Source: Fen-1258 sp964441505
GTDB taxonomy: Bacteria > Bacteroidota > Ignavibacteria > Ignavibacteriales > Melioribacteraceae
Assembly (NCBI GenBank): GCA_964441505.1
Contig: CAYTUV010000019.1
Location: forward strand, 6,375 to 70,374
Direction of reading: 5' to 3'
DNA length: 64,000 bases
This document shows positions 16,905 to 24,882 of this stretch, piece after piece. How positions within the stretch are numbered: the stretch's first letter is position 1; every line of letters begins with the position of its first letter. The translations under genes were made by a program, and so were the position numbers. The notes below the pieces were generated by a model that made no database searches, was not told the origin of the DNA, and saw only the letters and a program-made list of their open reading frames with translations.

Positions 16905-17408
16905 ATGTTTACCAAACACAAGAAACTTGCTCTAATTGTTCCGCTACTTGGAACAATCATGCTGCTTTCGTTATTCTCAAGTTCAGCCACAGCACAAGGT
17001 ATGGGGCGCTGTATGAGCGGCTCTGATGCGTGGTGGTCGAATTCCAATGTCCCAGCTAAGTACCAGTTGTCCCCTGAACAAATAACTAAGATCAGAGAGA
17101 TACGTTCTCAATATGATGACGAAATCATCCCTTTGCAAAGAGAACTTCGTTCACTGAGAATGGAAGCAAGAGGTTATGCTTCCCGTTCTGATGCTGAAAT
17201 AGGAAAGATCAAATCGTACAGGAAAGATATTAACAATCTTGGTGACAAGATTGAAGATATACGCTTGGAAGCCAGAGCAGAGGTCAATAAGGTTCTCACC
17301 AAAGAACAACGAATATATTTTGGCGATAACTTTGGTTGGTGGGATATGGACGGTGGTATGATGAGCAATATGGGAAGTGACATGGGCATGCGCGATATGT
17401 GCCGATGA
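16905..17408 (+). CDS. Spy/CpxP-like periplasmic protein with Met-rich tail
   Basis: This 167-residue exported protein has a signal peptide (about residues 1-31, ending SSATAQ). A helical LTxxQ-type domain follows: LSPEQITKIREIRSQYDDEI and LTKEQRIYFGD match the two repeats of the Spy/CpxP/ZraP group. The tail MDGGMMSNMGSDMGMRDMC and the MGRCM near the mature N terminus hold many Met plus Cys, a usual way of binding Cu(I). Members act as periplasmic chaperones or metal-buffering sensors. AAGGAG precedes the ATG. Downstream, GAGAGGG (17447-17453) can pair with CCCTCTC (17472-17478), a possible inter-gene hairpin. Confidence 0.78.
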   Translation: MFTKHKKLALIVPLLGTIMLLSLFSSSATAQGMGRCMSGSDAWWSNSNVPAKYQLSPEQITKIREIRSQYDDEIIPLQRELRSLRMEARGYASRSDAEIGKIKSYRKDINNLGDKIEDIRLEARAEVNKVLTKEQRIYFGDNFGWWDMDGGMMSNMGSDMGMRDMCR

Positions 17409-17502
17409 TATCCGAATCCAACGAATAGTAATATGAGAATAACAATGAGAGGGCGGATAATATTGCTTCCTCCCTCTCAATATTCAGAAAGGAGATTAAG
17501 CG

Positions 17503-18024
17503 ATGGAATCTTTTCTTTACACAATCAACTTAGCTGTTCACAATTTGCTTCTCGTAGCTTGTGCTGCGGCACCATTTTATCAACTCAGGATGGTTTACAA
17601 GAGAGCGAAATTTGGAAAGAAGATATATTACGAAATGGATAGTTTGATGGAAGAAATTCTGAGTCAGCAACCCCGCCTCTGTTTCTGGTTTATTATCGGT
17701 TTAATTGTTACAGGTTTTGCTTTCCCAATGATTTATTATGGCTTTCACGGTGAATTTCAACAGCGACCAGCATTGGTCTATTGGGCACTTTCCATGAAAA
17801 CCTTTTTAGTTTTCGTAGGATTCGGGATTGTCAGTTATGGGATGTTTGTAATTGACAAACAGATACAAGAAATATTCAAAACGTTCAAGCAAGATGAGCA
17901 GCCACCTGCCGATGTTTTGGAGAAATTTTTTGCTCTTCGAACTAAAAGAAGAAAATTTTGCACCGTGTGTTTAGTTCTGGCTATTGCGATACTGGTCATA
18001 AGTCCAATACTCAGTTTTTATTGA
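17503..18024 (+). CDS. Four-helix membrane protein of unknown function
   Basis: I do not recognise this 173-residue protein. It has four likely membrane helices at about residues 9-27, 58-80, 88-115 and 151-173. A charged loop between helices 3 and 4 contains KTFKQDEQPPADVLEKF. The loops have a conserved-looking Lys/Arg pattern (positive inside), and a Cys pair (FCTVC) opens helix 4. AAAGGAG precedes the ATG, and the next gene follows after 17 nt, so it belongs to the sigma operon. It may be a copper-related CopD-like or DUF-type integral protein, but nothing in the sequence proves this. Confidence 0.6.
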   Translation: MESFLYTINLAVHNLLLVACAAAPFYQLRMVYKRAKFGKKIYYEMDSLMEEILSQQPRLCFWFIIGLIVTGFAFPMIYYGFHGEFQQRPALVYWALSMKTFLVFVGFGIVSYGMFVIDKQIQEIFKTFKQDEQPPADVLEKFFALRTKRRKFCTVCLVLAIAILVISPILSFY

Positions 18025-18041
18025 AGAGGAGAAAAACGAAC

Positions 18042-18569
18042 ATGAAAAAAATCATTACATCGACAAGTCCAACCCGCCACCTTTTTATTTTTGTGGGGTT
18101 GCTTTTTGTGTACTCATACAATGCGAATGCCCAGTGCTCTTATTGGGGAATGGGAAGTCATGACATTGCGGGTTCTCACTCTTATATAAATCCAGCGACT
18201 GCGGCTTTACTCTCTTTGCAGCCGCTGCCAATAGCTGCGGGAAATTTTTATACCGGTGATTGGGGAAGAGGGACTTTATACTCTGCAGTAGAATTAGCAC
18301 TATTTATTCCAGGAATGATTTTAGTGATTGACAATTCTGATTGGGGACACCGCCGCGATGATGTTTACTATAACACTTCCTACAGCAACACTAATTGGAC
18401 AAAAGCAGAGCGGGATCGCTTTTATTATTTGCTGGCTGGTTACATTGTGGTAAAAATAATTAGTGCATTTGATGCCGGGTATTCTGCAGAGTGGCACAAC
18501 ACAAATTATGCTCTTAAATATGATGAACAGAGTAAGTCGCTCTCGCTCGCATTTAGATATTCGTTTTAA
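18042..18569 (+). CDS. Secreted or membrane protein of unknown function
   Basis: The frame opens at 17958 inside the previous gene, but AGAGGAG just before ATG 18042 and the signal-like start MKKIITSTSPTRHLFIF fix the start here. This gives 175 residues. After a cleavable signal (ending NANAQ) there is a Gly/Ser/Trp-rich stretch, then two hydrophobic segments (VELALFIPGMILVIDN and FYYLLAGYIVVKIISAFDAG) and an aromatic C-terminal end (SLSLAFRYSF), which looks like a final outer-membrane beta-strand. It might be an envelope protein with helical anchors. I cannot name a family. It is part of the sigma/Spy operon. Confidence 0.55.
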   Translation: MKKIITSTSPTRHLFIFVGLLFVYSYNANAQCSYWGMGSHDIAGSHSYINPATAALLSLQPLPIAAGNFYTGDWGRGTLYSAVELALFIPGMILVIDNSDWGHRRDDVYYNTSYSNTNWTKAERDRFYYLLAGYIVVKIISAFDAGYSAEWHNTNYALKYDEQSKSLSLAFRYSF

Positions 18570-18660
18570 CATTGGCTGGATTGGTATATTATTTAACAAA
18601 CAATGTGAGGGCGGAGTAAACTAACTCTGCTCTCTAAACTTAATAGAAGGAGAAATTACA

Positions 18661-18915
18661 ATGTGGAATTCAGGTTGTTCATGGGGGTGGGGTCCTGGAT
18701 ATTTTTTCGGGGGACCATTCGGTATGATAATCGGACTCATTTTCTGGGCAGTGATTATTTATGCCATATTCCGACTCATTACTAACTTAACAAATCGATC
18801 TGCGGAAGTAAGTAGAAAAAAAGAAACCGCTTTAGATATCCTCAAGCGAAGGTATGCAAAAGGTGAGATAGACAGCGATGAGTTCGATAGACGGAAAAAG
18901 GATTTGAATTCTTAA
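18661..18915 (+). CDS. SHOCT-domain small membrane protein
   Basis: This 84-residue protein has a Gly/Trp-rich start, one membrane helix (about residues 22-44, GMIIGLIFWAVIIYAIFRLI) and a C-terminal SHOCT motif (ALDILKRRYAKGEIDSDEFD, residues 59-78). SHOCT is a short helical hairpin at the end of many bacterial membrane proteins, perhaps for oligomerisation. AGAAGGAG precedes the ATG. Small Gly-rich SHOCT proteins are common in copper and metal islands, and this one closes the sigma-factor operon. Its role is unknown. Confidence 0.8.
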   Translation: MWNSGCSWGWGPGYFFGGPFGMIIGLIFWAVIIYAIFRLITNLTNRSAEVSRKKETALDILKRRYAKGEIDSDEFDRRKKDLNS

Positions 18916-18947
18916 AATCTAAACGCGGTTTATATTGAATATAATCC

Positions 18948-19125
18948 AGAAGTAACCCGTTGTGTGAATTAGTTTGTAAACCGTTGAAACGGTTATGATT
19001 TAGTGCGTTTTTCATAATAACCCACGGATTAATCCGTGGGTTAAGAAAACAAACATACTCTTTCGAAACTGTTTCAACAGTTTTTCATAATCGATTTTTA
19101 ACTCACACAACGGGTCTAGAAGTAA
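18948..19125. repeat. Compound-hairpin (REP-like, cloverleaf) mobile-type element 1
   Basis: A perfect 13-bp outer inverted repeat (18955-18967 ACCCGTTGTGTGA; 19103-19115) encloses three perfect hairpins: 18979-18994 (AACCGTT stem), 19019-19042 (a 24-nt palindrome with CCCACGGATT) and 19066-19083 (AAACTGTT stem). The 8-nt direct repeat AGAAGTAA flanks it (18948-18955 and 19118-19125), like a target duplication. There is no coding capacity. The layout matches element 2 at 39148-39372. Such multi-hairpin units resemble REP-type elements moved by IS200-like (RAYT) transposases. It fills most of the gap between the SHOCT gene and the broken DUF302 copy. Confidence 0.65.
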
Positions 19126-19199
19126 TGGAATACAAAGATTTAGAGAATAAGAATTGCCAAAGTAGGTTTTAAATTAGAATAACATAGGAGAAATAAAAA

Positions 19200-19308
19200 A
19201 TGGAACACAACAAATTATGGATTCTCAAAAATAGTTAATCTCGGTTATGATGAAGCAATTGAAAAAGTAACCGAAGAATTATACCCAAAGAGATTAACAA
19301 TGTTCTAA
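19200..19308 (+). pseudogene. Broken DUF302 gene fragment
   Basis: From about 19207 the frame reads TNYGFSKIVNLGYDEAIEKV, identical to the start of the DUF302 gene at 21293. After EEL (about 19281) it turns into unrelated codons and stops at 19306-19308. The ATG at 19200, after an AGGAG site, is out of frame with this because of a 1-nt change, and reads only 12 codons. It is a decayed extra copy lacking the last three quarters of the domain. The following 106 bases up to 19415 hold no other gene. Confidence 0.75.
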
Positions 19309-19414
19309 ATAATTTCTGATAATAATCACTAACGCCAGGGTAATCACCCAAAAAGAATGATAATTGTATTTACTTGACAAACAATTTTTTAATAAAACTA
19401 TAAATGAGGTTAAC

Positions 19415-20956
19415 ATGAAACTGATCAAACTACTTTCTTTATTGCTGATATTAGACACTATCAGTATAACAGCACAACCATACCCAGGTGGAATGGGATT
19501 AATGTTTATGAACAATTATAAGGATACGACAGTCACTGGAAAGGCACTTGTTCAAGCGCTTAATACTGCTGAGAATATCTATTCTATAGATACAAATAAC
19601 GACGGCAAAACAGAATTTCAGTTAAGTTTTGGTCCTACGTGGTATAAACCGATTGATTCGAAAGCAGAAAGGCCAAAGGACGGGGATAATGTAACTATCA
19701 AAGGTGCAGTTGTAAAAAATGCGATCAACGTAAATAGCATCTTAATTGTTTATGAGATCAACGGATTAAAATGGCGCGATCCGTTTAATCCCTTCTGGAA
19801 TAATGTTGGTATACCTGGGCAAATGTTTAATAATTCCGGTGGATGTATGGGGTATGCATGGGGAGCTAATAATCTGCAAATTCAGAAAGTTTCTCTACAA
19901 GGCATTGCCGCTGTTGACGAAACATTTTTTATGACTCACTTTTATTTAGATGAGAATAAAGATGGGAAAATGGATTACTATCTAAACTTTGGTCCTATTT
20001 GGTATCAGCCAAAGAGTGGAGCTGTAAGACCGAAGAATGGAGAAAGCATATCGATTGTGGGGGGAAAAACCACAACAAGTAATGGAATACCAATGATTCT
20101 TGTGTATGAGATTAATGGAAAAGTATGGAGAGACACAAATTCATTCGGTAACTACTTTGGCGGAATGTGGGTAAATAGAAATAATGCATCAGGCGTAAAG
20201 ATAAAAAATCCATTTGACGATGATGATTTTATTATGATGAATCCTGGTTGGAATACTGGAATGGGAATGGGTATGGGTATGATGTTCTCTGATTCCCTTT
20301 TCTATAGAATGCTTGAATTAAATCCCCAGAACATTCCAAACACGAGAGGCAATAATGCTTTTTGCGGTTTTGAAATTGGAATTTTTAATACTGGCGGAAC
20401 AAATGGAATGTGGCAAAATGGAAATTGGGGCGGGCGCATGAATTTTGGTTCACTCTCAAAATTTCAGATTCATTATGATGATATGCAATTAAATGCATAC
20501 GATATTGATGAAAATAATATCAAAGCTAAATACTGGGATAACGGAACAAATAATTGGACAACGATATCAAACGCAATGATAGATAGAGCTAATAAGACAG
20601 TCACATTCTCATCCAACATCGTAAGCAATTATGTGATATTAACGGGAGAAAAAATTACTACAGCAGTTGATAAAGAGCAAAATATAATACCAGATAACTA
20701 TAGTTTGGAACAAAACTATCCAAATCCTTTTAATCCAGCAACAACTATAAGTTACACTTTACCAATAGCAGGAAATGTTACATTAAAAGTGTTCGATATT
20801 ACTGGAAAGGAAGTAAGAATGCTAGATAACGGCTACAAAGCTGCGGGGAAATATTCGGTAACTTTCAATGCGTCAGATTTAGCAAGCGGGATGTATATTT
20901 ATAAAATTCAAACCAGTAATTTTTCTGAAGTCAGAAAAATGCTGCTCATGAAATAA
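19415..20956 (+). CDS. Secreted protein with Asp-rich repeats and T9SS sorting tail
   Basis: This 513-residue protein has a signal peptide (MKLIKLLSLLLILDTISITAQ). Two copies of a domain of about 100 residues follow. Each opens with a calcium-loop-like stretch (DTNNDGKTEFQLSFGP and DENKDGKMDYYLNFGP) and ends in YEING.KWRD or YEINGKVWRD. A Met/Gly/Asn-rich central part follows (GMGMGMGMMF). The C terminus is a type A T9SS sorting domain (LEQNYPNPFNPATTISYTLP, about residue 430 on), so the protein is probably exported and anchored at the cell surface. Function is unknown; its place in the island and its Met-rich segment suggest extracellular metal binding. ATG 19415 with GAGG upstream is preferred to the open frame at 19364. 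Confidence 0.75.
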   Translation: MKLIKLLSLLLILDTISITAQPYPGGMGLMFMNNYKDTTVTGKALVQALNTAENIYSIDTNNDGKTEFQLSFGPTWYKPIDSKAERPKDGDNVTIKGAVVKNAINVNSILIVYEINGLKWRDPFNPFWNNVGIPGQMFNNSGGCMGYAWGANNLQIQKVSLQGIAAVDETFFMTHFYLDENKDGKMDYYLNFGPIWYQPKSGAVRPKNGESISIVGGKTTTSNGIPMILVYEINGKVWRDTNSFGNYFGGMWVNRNNASGVKIKNPFDDDDFIMMNPGWNTGMGMGMGMMFSDSLFYRMLELNPQNIPNTRGNNAFCGFEIGIFNTGGTNGMWQNGNWGGRMNFGSLSKFQIHYDDMQLNAYDIDENNIKAKYWDNGTNNWTTISNAMIDRANKTVTFSSNIVSNYVILTGEKITTAVDKEQNIIPDNYSLEQNYPNPFNPATTISYTLPIAGNVTLKVFDITGKEVRMLDNGYKAAGKYSVTFNASDLASGMYIYKIQTSNFSEVRKMLLMK

Positions 20957-20980
20957 TCTGAATTGATAATTAGTTTTTTA

Positions 20981-21012
20981 GAGACCGTTCAGTAATGAAC
21001 GCTCTCTTTTTT
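20981..21012 (+). terminator. Rho-independent terminator after the T9SS protein
   Basis: GAGACCGTTCA (20981-20991) pairs with TGAACGCTCTC (20996-21006) with one C-C mismatch and a GTAA loop. TTTTTTATTTTTT follows. It is a strong terminator on the + strand. Confidence 0.85.
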
Positions 21013-21184
21013 ATTTTTTAATTAAACAAACAAATAAATTTTCTGGGAATAATTTAAGAGACCTCTTTTATGAAAAATTGATGCGAAGGGAAAGTGAAAA
21101 TTCCTCACTCCGATGCTTCGGCTACGCTCAGTATGCGGGATTCGGAATAACAAACTTCAGTCTTTCGATTTGATATCTCAAGCT

Positions 21185-21280
21185 TTTAAAACAAAAGTAA
21201 ATTTGTCCTATGAAGAAGCAATTGGAAAAATAACCGAAGAACTGAAGAAGGAAGGATTTGGAGTCGTAAAAACAATAAAA
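21185..21280 (+). pseudogene. DUF302 N-terminal fragment upstream of intact copy
   Basis: In frame with the following gene, this stretch reads VNLSYEEAIGKITEELKKEG, which parallels VNLGYDEAIEKVTEELKKEG of the intact DUF302 proteins. It then ends at VVKTIK and runs into the AGGAGACATAAA site of the next gene. It is the start of another tandem copy whose C-terminal part is gone. The frame is open from 21113, but bases 21113-21184 do not look like DUF302 and show no ribosome-binding site. Confidence 0.6.
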
Positions 21281-21292
21281 AGGAGACATAAA

Positions 21293-21688
21293 ATGGACCA
21301 AACAAATTATGGTTTCTCAAAAATAGTTAATCTCGGTTATGATGAAGCAATTGAAAAAGTAACCGAAGAATTAAAGAAAGAAGGATTTGGAGTACTGACG
21401 GAAATTGACGTTACAGCAACACTGAAGAAAAAACTCGATGTTGACTTCAAGCCGTATAAAATACTCGGCGCTTGCAATCCACCGTTTGCATATAAATCTT
21501 TGCAAGCAGAAGAACAAATAGGGCTGATGCTTCCTTGCAACGTAATTGTTTATGTGAATGATAAAGGCAAAACTATTGTTGCTGCAATAGATCCAATAGC
21601 TTCAATGCAGGCGGTAAAGAATGATAAGCTTGGTGAAGTAGCCGAAACAATACAAGGCAAATTAAAAAAAGTAATTGAAAGTTTATAA
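21293..21688 (+). CDS. DUF302 protein, cytoplasmic form
   Basis: This 131-residue protein is a single DUF302 domain: MDQTNYGFSKIVNLGYDEA at the start, the conserved GACNPPFAYK and LPCNVIVY segments with one Cys each, and a helical end QGKLKKVIES. The frame extends upstream to 21113, but AAAAGGAGACATAAA immediately before this ATG marks the true start. There is no signal peptide. It is almost identical to the domain of 21829-22332, which does have one, so the cell appears to place the same domain on both sides of the inner membrane. The DUF302 function is unproven; the two Cys and the metal-gene neighbours suggest thiol or metal chemistry. Confidence 0.82.
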   Translation: MDQTNYGFSKIVNLGYDEAIEKVTEELKKEGFGVLTEIDVTATLKKKLDVDFKPYKILGACNPPFAYKSLQAEEQIGLMLPCNVIVYVNDKGKTIVAAIDPIASMQAVKNDKLGEVAETIQGKLKKVIESL

Positions 21689-21828
21689 GAAATTCTAAAT
21701 GCAATTTATTCTGCTTACTTCGTGATAGTTTGGAGTAAGTATTATTTATTATACTCTAAGAACTTAAGTAAAATGATTTCCTATGTTCAACAATATCAAA
21801 TAATAAATTCAAAAGAAGGAGTAATACA

Positions 21829-22332
21829 ATGTTATCCTTAAATAAAAAATGGTTTATTGGAACTGTAATAGTGATTGCAACTCTGTTTGTATCTTTAACT
21901 TTATTTGGGCAAGATCAAACGAAGAAAAATGATTCCATAAAACAAACAAATTATGGATTTTCAAAAGTAGTTAATCTTGGTTATGATGAAGCAATTGAAA
22001 AGGTGACCGAAGAATTAAAAAAAGAAGGATTCGGAGTACTGACGGAAATTGACGTTAAAGCAACACTGAAGAAAAAACTCGATGTTGACTTCAAGCCGTA
22101 TAAAATACTCGGCGCTTGTAATCCACCGTTTGCATATAAAGCACTTCAAGCTGAAGAGCAAATTGGATTGATGCTTCCTTGCAACGTAATTGTTTATGTG
22201 AATGATGAAGGCAAAACTATTGTTGCTGCGATTAATCCAATTGCATCAATGCAAGCGGTAAAGAATGATAAGCTTGCTGAAATAGCCGCGACAATACAAG
22301 GTAAATTGAAGAAAGTGATCGATTCATTGTAA
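21829..22332 (+). CDS. DUF302 protein, exported or membrane-anchored form
   Basis: This 167-residue protein has an N-terminal hydrophobic signal or anchor (residues 8-27, WFIGTVIVIATLFVSLTLFG), a short Lys-rich linker, and then a DUF302 domain nearly identical to the one encoded at 21293-21688. GACNPPFAYK and LPCNVIVYVN are kept, each with its Cys. AGAAGGAG lies 9 nt before the ATG. The 140-base gap from the previous copy contains no terminator I can see. The next gene is a zinc/cadmium ATPase, which begins 52 nt after the stop. Confidence 0.85.
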   Translation: MLSLNKKWFIGTVIVIATLFVSLTLFGQDQTKKNDSIKQTNYGFSKVVNLGYDEAIEKVTEELKKEGFGVLTEIDVKATLKKKLDVDFKPYKILGACNPPFAYKALQAEEQIGLMLPCNVIVYVNDEGKTIVAAINPIASMQAVKNDKLAEIAATIQGKLKKVIDSL

Positions 22333-22384
22333 AAACTTATGATCTTCTGAAATATTCTACCAAAATGAAATAAAGAATATGCTT

Positions 22385-24523
22385 ATGAAAAAATATCAAC
22401 TAAAAAACATTGACTGTGCATCGTGCGCAGCGAAAATAGAAGACGGACTTTCGAAGATGGAAGGAGTGAAATCTTGCTCGGTGAATTTTGCAAGCTCTAC
22501 ACTGCTTATAGATACCGACAACATCGAATCTGTAAAAAAGAAAATCAAAGATATAGAGCCGGAAGTGGAGTTGATTGAGGAGGAAGATAAGAAAATACTT
22601 TCTTCCACAAGTAGAATTGACTTGTCGCTTTGGAAAGAGAATAAAACTGCAATCGTTAAGATAGTTTTAACAATGATATTTCTTGGGTCGGGGCTAATCT
22701 TTGAGAAACAGATCCATAACACTCCTTACCGTGTTCTAGAGCTAACAATCTTTTTAACTGCTTATTTATTGAGCGGATGGAAAGTTATAATTAGTGCTGT
22801 AAAAAATATTTTAAAAGGACAAGTCTTTAACGAACATTTTTTAATGACGATTGCGACACTCGGCGCATTTGCTATTGATGAAATGCCGGAAGCAGTAACG
22901 GTAATGTTGTTTTATGTTGTTGGAGAATTATTCCAGGATATTGCCGTCAACCGATCTCGTAAATCGATTAAAGCATTGTTAGAAATAAAACCGGATTACG
23001 CTAATCTAAAAAGCAATGGTGAAGTAAAACGAGTTTCACCGGAAAGCGTAAACGTCGGAGAGAATATTATTGTAAAAGCCGGAGAGAAAATTCCATTAGA
23101 TGGAGAAATAATTGAAGGAAATTCTTTTGTAGATACATCTGCGTTAACCGGCGAAAGCGTTCCAAGAAAAGTTAAAGAAAAAGATATTGTTTTAGCAGGA
23201 ATGATAAACCAATCAGGTTTGTTGACTATTAGAGTTACTAAATTGTTTAACGAATCATCTATTTCAAGAATACTAGAGCTCGTTGAAAATGCCATAACTA
23301 AAAAAGCTGAAACGGAAAAATTCATTACAACATTTGCAAAATACTATACTCCGGTTGTCGTTTTCGGCGCTCTGTTTTTGGCTGTATTACCTCCGCTTTT
23401 ATTTACCGGACAAACATTTTCAGATTGGATTTATCGTGCATTGGTAGTGCTGGTAATTTCTTGTCCATGCGCTTTAGTGATTAGTATTCCGCTTGGCTAC
23501 TTTGGCGGAATCGGAGGCGCTTCACGAAGAGGTATTTTAGTAAAAGGTTCCAACTACTTGGATGCTCTCACAAAAGTTAAGACAGTAGTCTTCGATAAAA
23601 CCGGAACTCTGACCAAAGGAGAATTCAAAGTATCTGAAGTTGTTGTGAAAAACGGATTTGATAAAGAAGAATTATTAAGACTTGCTGCTTATGCTGAGTC
23701 TCATTCAAATCATCCTATCGCAAAATCTGTAATAGAAGCATACGGAAAACTTGTCCCTTCGGGAAGGATAGATCAAGGATCGATCAGCGATGTTCAGGAA
23801 ATAAGCGGTAAAGGAATTAAGACAAAAGTAAACGGACAACAAATTATTGTCGGGAATGATAAACTTCTTCACTTAGAAAATATTCAGCACGATAAATGTG
23901 ATGTTGTGGGAATCCATCCCTTCGGGAAAGGAACAGTAATTCATATTGCCGTTGATTCTGTTTATTCCGGATATATCATCATATCCGATACACTAAAAGA
24001 TGATGCAATAGAAACAATTCGTTTGCTGAAAGAAAAAAATATTAATACTGTTATGCTAACCGGAGATAACAAAACGGCAGCTGAAACTTTTGCAAAAAAA
24101 TTAGGAATTGATACTTATTATTATGAACTGCTGCCGGAAGATAAAGTGGATCATATTGAACAAATTATGCTGTCATCTCCTAAGGGAACTAAAGTTGCCT
24201 TTGTAGGAGATGGAATAAACGATGCGCCGGTTTTAGCCCGTGCGGATATTGGTATTGCTATGGGTGCTCTCGGTTCAGATGCCGCCGTTGAAACTGCGGA
24301 CGTTGTTTTAATGACTGATTCACCTTTGCAAGTTGTAACCGCAATTGATGTAGCAAAGAAAACCCGAAAGATAGTTTGGCAAAATATAGCTTTTGCAATG
24401 GGAGTTAAATTATTCTTCATTCTTCTGGGCACGTTTGGAATTGCTACAATGTGGGAAGCTGTATTCGGCGATATGGGAGTAGCAATCATTGCAATACTTA
24501 ATGCGATGAGAGTAATGAAATGA
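22385..24523 (+). CDS. zntA: Zn/Cd/Pb-translocating P1B-type ATPase (ZntA-like)
   Basis: This 712-residue inner-membrane ATPase exports soft divalent metals. Features in order: an N-terminal HMA domain with DCASC (about residues 9-13), eight helices with the CPC metal site (Cys360-Pro-Cys362, CPCALVISIPL), the actuator TGES, the phosphorylated Asp404 in DKTGTLT, the HP motif SHSNHPIAKS, the hinge MLTGDN and GDGINDAPVLARADIG. The last helix reads GDMGVAIIAILNAMR, with the Asp-Met-Gly typical of the P1B-2 Zn/Cd/Pb group. ATG 22379 is a possible start six bases upstream; I chose 22385 because the decayed fragment at 15246 starts at the equivalent Met. No regulator (MerR or ArsR) is nearby. Confidence 0.93.
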   Translation: MKKYQLKNIDCASCAAKIEDGLSKMEGVKSCSVNFASSTLLIDTDNIESVKKKIKDIEPEVELIEEEDKKILSSTSRIDLSLWKENKTAIVKIVLTMIFLGSGLIFEKQIHNTPYRVLELTIFLTAYLLSGWKVIISAVKNILKGQVFNEHFLMTIATLGAFAIDEMPEAVTVMLFYVVGELFQDIAVNRSRKSIKALLEIKPDYANLKSNGEVKRVSPESVNVGENIIVKAGEKIPLDGEIIEGNSFVDTSALTGESVPRKVKEKDIVLAGMINQSGLLTIRVTKLFNESSISRILELVENAITKKAETEKFITTFAKYYTPVVVFGALFLAVLPPLLFTGQTFSDWIYRALVVLVISCPCALVISIPLGYFGGIGGASRRGILVKGSNYLDALTKVKTVVFDKTGTLTKGEFKVSEVVVKNGFDKEELLRLAAYAESHSNHPIAKSVIEAYGKLVPSGRIDQGSISDVQEISGKGIKTKVNGQQIIVGNDKLLHLENIQHDKCDVVGIHPFGKGTVIHIAVDSVYSGYIIISDTLKDDAIETIRLLKEKNINTVMLTGDNKTAAETFAKKLGIDTYYYELLPEDKVDHIEQIMLSSPKGTKVAFVGDGINDAPVLARADIGIAMGALGSDAAVETADVVLMTDSPLQVVTAIDVAKKTRKIVWQNIAFAMGVKLFFILLGTFGIATMWEAVFGDMGVAIIAILNAMRVMK

Positions 24524-24565
24524 AGCGAAGCTAAAGTTTTATTGCGAAGCTGATCTTTCAAATGC

Positions 24566-24829
24566 ATGAAAATTATTTTTCGTAAATTTATAAGTAGTCC
24601 TAAGCGCAAAGTCAACTTATTTATGAACAGGTTTCAAAGATATATTATACGCAAAAGTTTTGTTCGACTTGCTGTAGTCATATTTGGGTTAGCTATGGCG
24701 CTTCTCTTTACCGGATTAAGCAGAAGCGTTGATCAAACCGTTTCAAATCTACCAGATTTGGTCATCGGAACTATTGTATTTTTTTTGGTGGCCCAAGGAT
24801 CATTTAAAATTATGAAACTGGCAAAATAG
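24566..24829 (+). CDS. Small two-helix membrane protein, unknown
   Basis: This 87-residue protein has two likely helices, about residues 33-50 (LAVVIFGLAMALLFTGL) and 62-80 (LPDLVIGTIVFFLVAQGSF), and a basic N terminus. I see no clear ribosome-binding site. An internal ATG at 24623 (MNRFQRYIIRKS) is an alternative start that would remove the basic leader. It lies in the 360 bases between the zinc ATPase and the multicopper oxidase. The family is not recognised. Confidence 0.45.
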   Translation: MKIIFRKFISSPKRKVNLFMNRFQRYIIRKSFVRLAVVIFGLAMALLFTGLSRSVDQTVSNLPDLVIGTIVFFLVAQGSFKIMKLAK

Positions 24830-24882
24830 ATATGGGTTTATAATCTATTATTATTTTCCAATACTTTTCAAAGGAAATTAAA

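Noticed and set aside
21113..21292. Extended start of the DUF302 gene, making a fused longer protein
   Set aside because: A strong AGGAG site directly precedes ATG 21293. The upstream part contains only a partial DUF302 fragment after non-homologous codons and has no ribosome-binding site.
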